Source of the DNA: Streptomyces sp. ISL-94
GTDB lineage: Bacteria > Actinomycetota > Actinomycetes > Streptomycetales > Streptomycetaceae
Length of the DNA stretch: 64,000 nucleotides
Assembly: GCF_018614075.1 (NCBI RefSeq)
Contig: NZ_JAGGOZ010000039.1
Coordinates: 46,794-110,793 of the forward strand
Reading direction: 5' to 3'
The translations under genes were made by a program, and so were the position numbers. Positions 60,913 to 64,000 of the stretch are shown one piece after another. A model generated the notes under the pieces. The model was not told where the DNA came from, made no database searches, and was given only the letters and a program-made list of their open reading frames with translations. The number at the start of each line of letters is the position of its first letter. Positions within the stretch are counted from its first letter, which is position 1.

Positions 60913-62001
60913 ATGTCCGGCCTGCCCCCCATCCACTCGTATCCCATGCCCACCGAAAGAGACCTGCCCGGCAACACGGCACCCTGGGTGCCCGACCCCC
61001 GCCGCGCGGTCCTGCTCGTGCACGACATGCAGCGCTACTTCCTCAAGCCCCTGCCCGCGGGCGAACCACCCCACAACGAGCTGGTCGCCCATGCCGTGCG
61101 GCTCCGCGAGCGGTGTGCCGAATCCGACTCCTCGATCCTCATCCGCACCGCCGACATCGACGGCGGCGGCCGGTTGCGCATCGGCGTGGGCGCCACGCTC
61201 GTACGGCACTCGGACCCGGGGTCCGAGGTCAAGGAGACCCACGCCAAAGCCGCCGGGCTGCTCACCGCGCTGGAGAGCGACCGCCGGTCGGGCTTCGGCG
61301 ACCACCCCGACGTGAGCGCGGCGCTGGCCCGGCGCAACGACACGATCGCGGGGTTCTGGCTGGCCGACGGCACCGACCGCAATCACCCGGACTCGGTCCT
61401 CGCCGGCCGCACGGCCCTCGTCATCGACGCCGAGGACACCTTCACGTACATGCTCGACCAGCAACTGCGGGCGCTGGGCCTCGAGGTGACCGTCCGCCGC
61501 TACGACGAGCCGTACCGACTCGACGCCCACGACCTCGTGGTCATGGGACCGGGCCCGGGAGATCCCCGTGACACCGGCCACCCGAAGATCGCCCACCTGA
61601 ACGCCGCGACCGATCAACTGCTGGCCGGCGGACAGCCGTTCCTGGCCGTCTGCCTCAGCCATCAGGTCCTCTCCGCCCGCCTCGGCTTCCCCCTGAGACG
61701 GCGCGACGTGCCCAACCAGGGAGTGCAGAAGGAGATCGACCTCTTCGGGGACCGCGAAAGGGTCGGCTTCTACAACGCCTTCGCCGCCTGGAGCGACGAG
61801 GACAAGGCCGACTGCGAGGGCATCGGCCTCGTGGAGATCAGCCGCTCACTGGACACCGGCGAGGTCCACGCCCTCCGCGGGCCGCACTTCTCCTCCCTGC
61901 AGTTCCACGCCGAATCGCTGCTCACCCAGGACGGCTCGCGGATCCTGAGGGACGCGATGACCCGAATCCTGGCCGAGCCCGCGTACAGCCGACGGAAATG
62001 A
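60913..62001 (+). CDS. PhzD N-terminus fused to PhzE C-terminus (chimeric remnant)
   Basis: 362 residues from ATG 60913 (CGGGAGATGCTC upstream). Residues 1-~70 match the start of PhzD isochorismatase ([34 protein letters not shown]; Asp38 in place) and end before its catalytic Lys and Cys-type motifs. From ~71, [39 protein letters not shown] is the very end of the PhzE chorismate-using domain, followed by a full glutamine amidotransferase domain (~130-355) with nucleophile Cys in [12 protein letters not shown] and His in LQFHAES. The frame is clean through the junction near 61123. Neither parental reaction should be possible; only glutaminase chemistry could remain. Confidence 0.88.
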   Translation: MSGLPPIHSYPMPTERDLPGNTAPWVPDPRRAVLLVHDMQRYFLKPLPAGEPPHNELVAHAVRLRERCAESDSSILIRTADIDGGGRLRIGVGATLVRHSDPGSEVKETHAKAAGLLTALESDRRSGFGDHPDVSAALARRNDTIAGFWLADGTDRNHPDSVLAGRTALVIDAEDTFTYMLDQQLRALGLEVTVRRYDEPYRLDAHDLVVMGPGPGDPRDTGHPKIAHLNAATDQLLAGGQPFLAVCLSHQVLSARLGFPLRRRDVPNQGVQKEIDLFGDRERVGFYNAFAAWSDEDKADCEGIGLVEISRSLDTGEVHALRGPHFSSLQFHAESLLTQDGSRILRDAMTRILAEPAYSRRK

Positions 62002-62360
62002 CCCGCCCGCCCGGGCCGGCTCCCGACGGTGATCGCCCTCGCCCGGAACCGAGCCGCAGCGCCCCGCCCGCGGACGGCTGCTTCGGCTGACCCCTGATCA
62101 CCATGTCCACCCCCGCACAGCAGGCCCGGTGCGCGAAACCATCGAGCACCGGCCTGTGGGCGTCACGGGAAGGCAAGATCACCCACAGCCTCGCAGCCTG
62201 AGCCTGTGAGCACGTATCTCCGCCTACGGATCATGCACCACCCGCTACACTGACCGCGGTGGCCAGCCCTCACGAGCTGCCACCGCGACCTGTCGCCAAG
62301 CACGCCTGATCAGCCCGCCCACTGCGGCAGACTTTCAGACACGTTTTCCGACAGATCCCC
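62002..62360. other. Intergenic region after the cluster
   Basis: No gene supported. A 32-codon frame at 62103-62201 has no ribosome site or recognisable product. A 9-bp hairpin (CGCGGTGGC and complement, 62255-62287) precedes the tRNA; no att-like repeat of the tRNA 3' end was seen elsewhere in the window. Confidence 0.6.
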
Positions 62361-62433
62361 GCCTTCGTAGCTCAGGGGATAGAGCACGGCTCTCCTAAAG
62401 CCGGTGTCGCAGGTTCGAATCCTGCCGAGGGCA
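62361..62433 (+). tRNA. tRNA-Arg (anticodon CCT)
   Basis: 73 nt with a full cloverleaf: acceptor GCCTTCG/CGAGGGC (one G-U), D arm GCTC/GAGC, anticodon stem CGGCT/AGCCG with loop CTCCTAA, T arm GCAGG-TTCGAAT-CCTGC, discriminator A; the CCA end is not encoded. Reads AGG codons. tRNA genes are frequent integration sites, and this one sits at the cluster's right edge. Confidence 0.95.
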
Positions 62434-62438
62434 CGAAC

Positions 62439-62475
62439 CGAGGACCCCCAGCCGGGATATGGCTGGGGGTCCTCG
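62439..62475. terminator. Bidirectional terminator after tRNA-Arg
   Basis: 15-bp perfect stem (CGAGGACCCCCAGCC and complement) with a 7-base loop, between the tRNA and the convergent sortase gene. Confidence 0.85.
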
Positions 62476-62500
62476 TCGTCGGGGCGGCACCGCGGGCGGC

Positions 62501-63157
62501 TCACGCCACCAGGTCGGCGTAGAGGATGACGTTGTTGGTGCGGTGGCCGTCCTTGATCTCGCCGCCGCAGGTCAGCAGGCGCAGCTCGGGGCGGGCGGTC
62601 GGCCCGTAGACCTTGTCGGTCGGGAAGTCCTTCTTGTTCACGTCCTCGATCTCGCGGATTTTGAACCTGGCGGTCTTCCCGTCCTCGCGCGGGACCTCGA
62701 TGAGGTCGCCGAGCTTGATGTTCTTGACGCTCTTCATCAGCGCCGGCCCGTGCTTGGTGTCGAAGTGCGCGACGAGCACGGAGGGGCCCTTCTCCCCCGG
62801 GGTGACGCCCTCGGTCCACCAGCCGGGGTGGTCGGCGTCGATGTCCGCGTTGGGCACGCCCAGTTCGCCGGTGGCCGCGTCCACCTTGAGGCCGACCATC
62901 TTCTTCGCGTCCACGCCCGCCGCGTCGATCTTCATGCCGGTCGGTCTGGAACGGGGTAGCGCCGGGGCCGTGGTGTGGGCGGCCGGGGCGGCGGCGGTGC
63001 TGCCGACCTTGGGGTCGGGGGGCAGCTTGGCATCAGCATCGGAACCGGAGCCGCCGCAGGCCGCCCCGAGGGTGCCAGTGACGGTGGCGGCGAGGGCCGC
63101 GGTGATCACCACGCGGCGGCCACGGGTGCGGCGGTCGGCGGTGAGGGTGCTGGGCAT
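62501..63157 (-). CDS. Class F sortase
   Basis: 218 residues from ATG 63157 (CCGGAGTGCGCC). N-terminal signal with a lipobox-like LGAACG, an Ala/Pro linker, then the sortase beta-barrel: His in SVLVAHFDTKHG, catalytic Cys in LRLLTCGGEIK and Arg in DGHRTNNVILYA. Class F enzymes are the abundant, poorly understood actinobacterial sortases. Directly downstream of a membrane-anchored secreted protein gene, which may be its partner. Confidence 0.9.
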   Translation of the reverse strand: MPSTLTADRRTRGRRVVITAALAATVTGTLGAACGGSGSDADAKLPPDPKVGSTAAAPAAHTTAPALPRSRPTGMKIDAAGVDAKKMVGLKVDAATGELGVPNADIDADHPGWWTEGVTPGEKGPSVLVAHFDTKHGPALMKSVKNIKLGDLIEVPREDGKTARFKIREIEDVNKKDFPTDKVYGPTARPELRLLTCGGEIKDGHRTNNVILYADLVA

Positions 63158-63248
63158 GGCGCACTCCGGAAGTGAGGGGTGTGAAGGGTGTGAGCAGTGT
63201 GAAGGGTGAGAAAAGTGAGGCAGCGGGGCCGGGCGGGGAAGCGGGGGA

Positions 63249-64000
63249 TCAGCCCTCCGTGCGGCCCCGGCGCAGCATGGCGAAGCCGAGGCCCGCGGCG
63301 CCGGCGGCGGCCAGGCCCGCGCCGCCCGCTATGAGCCCGGCGCTTTCGCCGGAGGCGGCGGGTTCGACGCCCTCCGCCCCGGCCTTCACTCCGCCCTTCG
63401 GGGTCAGCGGCTGGACGACCTTGGCCTCCGGCTTCTTGTCGGCCGGTTTGGTGCCGGCGCCCTCGGTCCAGCCCTTCAGGGTGCCGTCCGGGTTCAGGAC
63501 GAAGTGCGCGCCGTTGTCCTGCGCGCTGTCCGCCGTCTTGCCGTCCGTCTTCATGGTGTGCCAGACGGCCTTGTCGTTGAGGAGGTCGGCCTCGTAGCCG
63601 GCCTTGGTCTTGTAGACGCGGGCGTCGAAGCCGGAGCCGCCGAGGTTCTTGTACTCCTTCACGAAGGTGCGGCCTTCCCGGCCCTCCCCCTCCTGCATGC
63701 CCTGGGCTGTCAGGTCGCCGTTGACGTCGAGGGTGAAGGCGACCCCGTCGATCTTCTGCGTGACCGTCTTGGACGTGCCCTGGCCGTCGTGGGCCTTCAG
63801 CGTGCCCTTGGCCTTGCCGTCCTTCGTCACGTCGGCCTCGTAGCCGAGCGTCGCCGCCCTCTTGCCGCCCTCGTACTGGACCAGCCCGTAGACCTTGCCG
63901 GCCCAGCCCTTCTCCAGGATCACGGTGCGCACGGCCTCGCGCCTGACCTCCTTGGCGGAGGCGGTCGGCGAGGCGGCGCCGGGGGTGGCGGGGGTGGCGG
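63249..64000 (-). CDS. Secreted, C-terminally anchored protein (5' end beyond window)
   Basis: The frame is open to the window edge; about 250 C-terminal residues are visible. Pro/Ala/Thr stretch (ATPATPGAASPTAS), then repeats of a beta-rich unit of about 40 residues (KVYGLVQYEGGKRAATLGYE; GFDARVYKTKAGYEADLLND), a Pro/Lys linker and a C-terminal hydrophobic helix ending RRGRTEG. No LPXTG or LAXTG motif can be seen before the helix. Lies 92 bases upstream of the class F sortase gene. Function unknown. Confidence 0.8.
   Translation of the reverse strand, partial: ATPATPGAASPTASAKEVRREAVRTVILEKGWAGKVYGLVQYEGGKRAATLGYEADVTKDGKAKGTLKAHDGQGTSKTVTQKIDGVAFTLDVNGDLTAQGMQEGEGREGRTFVKEYKNLGGSGFDARVYKTKAGYEADLLNDKAVWHTMKTDGKTADSAQDNGAHFVLNPDGTLKGWTEGAGTKPADKKPEAKVVQPLTPKGGVKAGAEGVEPAASGESAGLIAGGAGLAAAGAAGLGFAMLRRGRTEG

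Noticed and set aside
62103..62201. 32-codon frame between the cluster and the tRNA
   Set aside because: No ribosome site, too short and not recognisable; may be a remnant, but nothing supports a product.

Overview
The window is high-GC actinobacterial DNA and almost certainly comes from a Streptomyces. It carries chaplins, rodlins, a HrdD-type sigma factor, a SpoIIE-type phosphatase with an anti-sigma-like ATPase domain, a LAL regulator with a rare TTA codon, sortase-anchored surface proteins and several GTG/TTG starts. Coding density is about 90 %. All functional calls come from reading the protein sequences; no database search was run.

Layout. 1-8.6 kb: the 3' end of a cytochrome P450, small conserved and secreted proteins, and a leftward operon (ATP-grasp ligase, FAD/NAD(P) oxidoreductase, GYDR-repeat protein, PAS-GAF-PP2C-ATPase phosphatase). 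8.7-22.3 kb: a GH26-like secreted glycosidase facing a tightly overlapping leftward exopolysaccharide operon (DUF3344-like secreted protein, two GT4 glycosyltransferases, polyprenyl-phosphate sugar transferase, O-antigen-ligase-like protein, MurJ-like flippase, polysaccharide deacetylase, Wzz-like protein, FemAB/BcsL-like acyltransferase). 22.4-27.1 kb: an aerial-hyphae surface locus with four chaplin genes (one frameshifted, one long with an LAETG sorting motif), two rodlins and two other small secreted proteins. 27.2-41.3 kb: housekeeping and resistance genes (VKOR, fruK remnant, two MFS pumps with WYL and TetR regulators, hrdD, acetyltransferase, Uma2 protein, DODA-type dioxygenase, M6-like protease, two VOC proteins, DUF1801 protein).

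41.4-62.0 kb is a specialised-metabolite cluster and the most interesting part. A dedicated aspartate kinase, a GriI-type aldolase and a GriH-type 3-dehydroquinate-synthase-II homologue form the known set for 3-amino-4-hydroxybenzoate. They are co-transcribed with an amidohydrolase-fold protein, a phenylacetate-CoA-ligase-like adenylating enzyme and a flavin hydroxylase, a grouping that recalls benzoxazole pathways. The right half has a type II DAHP synthase, an EntA-like dehydrogenase and a chimeric gene that joins the first ~70 residues of a PhzD isochorismatase to the last ~290 of a PhzE synthase. This looks like a collapsed or re-engineered chorismate-to-3-hydroxyanthranilate branch. Two AtaL-like proteins, a Tat-exported BBE-type oxidase, an SDR lacking its catalytic serine, an MFS pump and a second flavin hydroxylase complete it. 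A shared sequence element lies in the upstream regions of the cluster and probably marks the LAL regulator's targets.

A tRNA-Arg(CCT) follows the cluster, then a class F sortase and a membrane-anchored secreted protein cut off by the window end.
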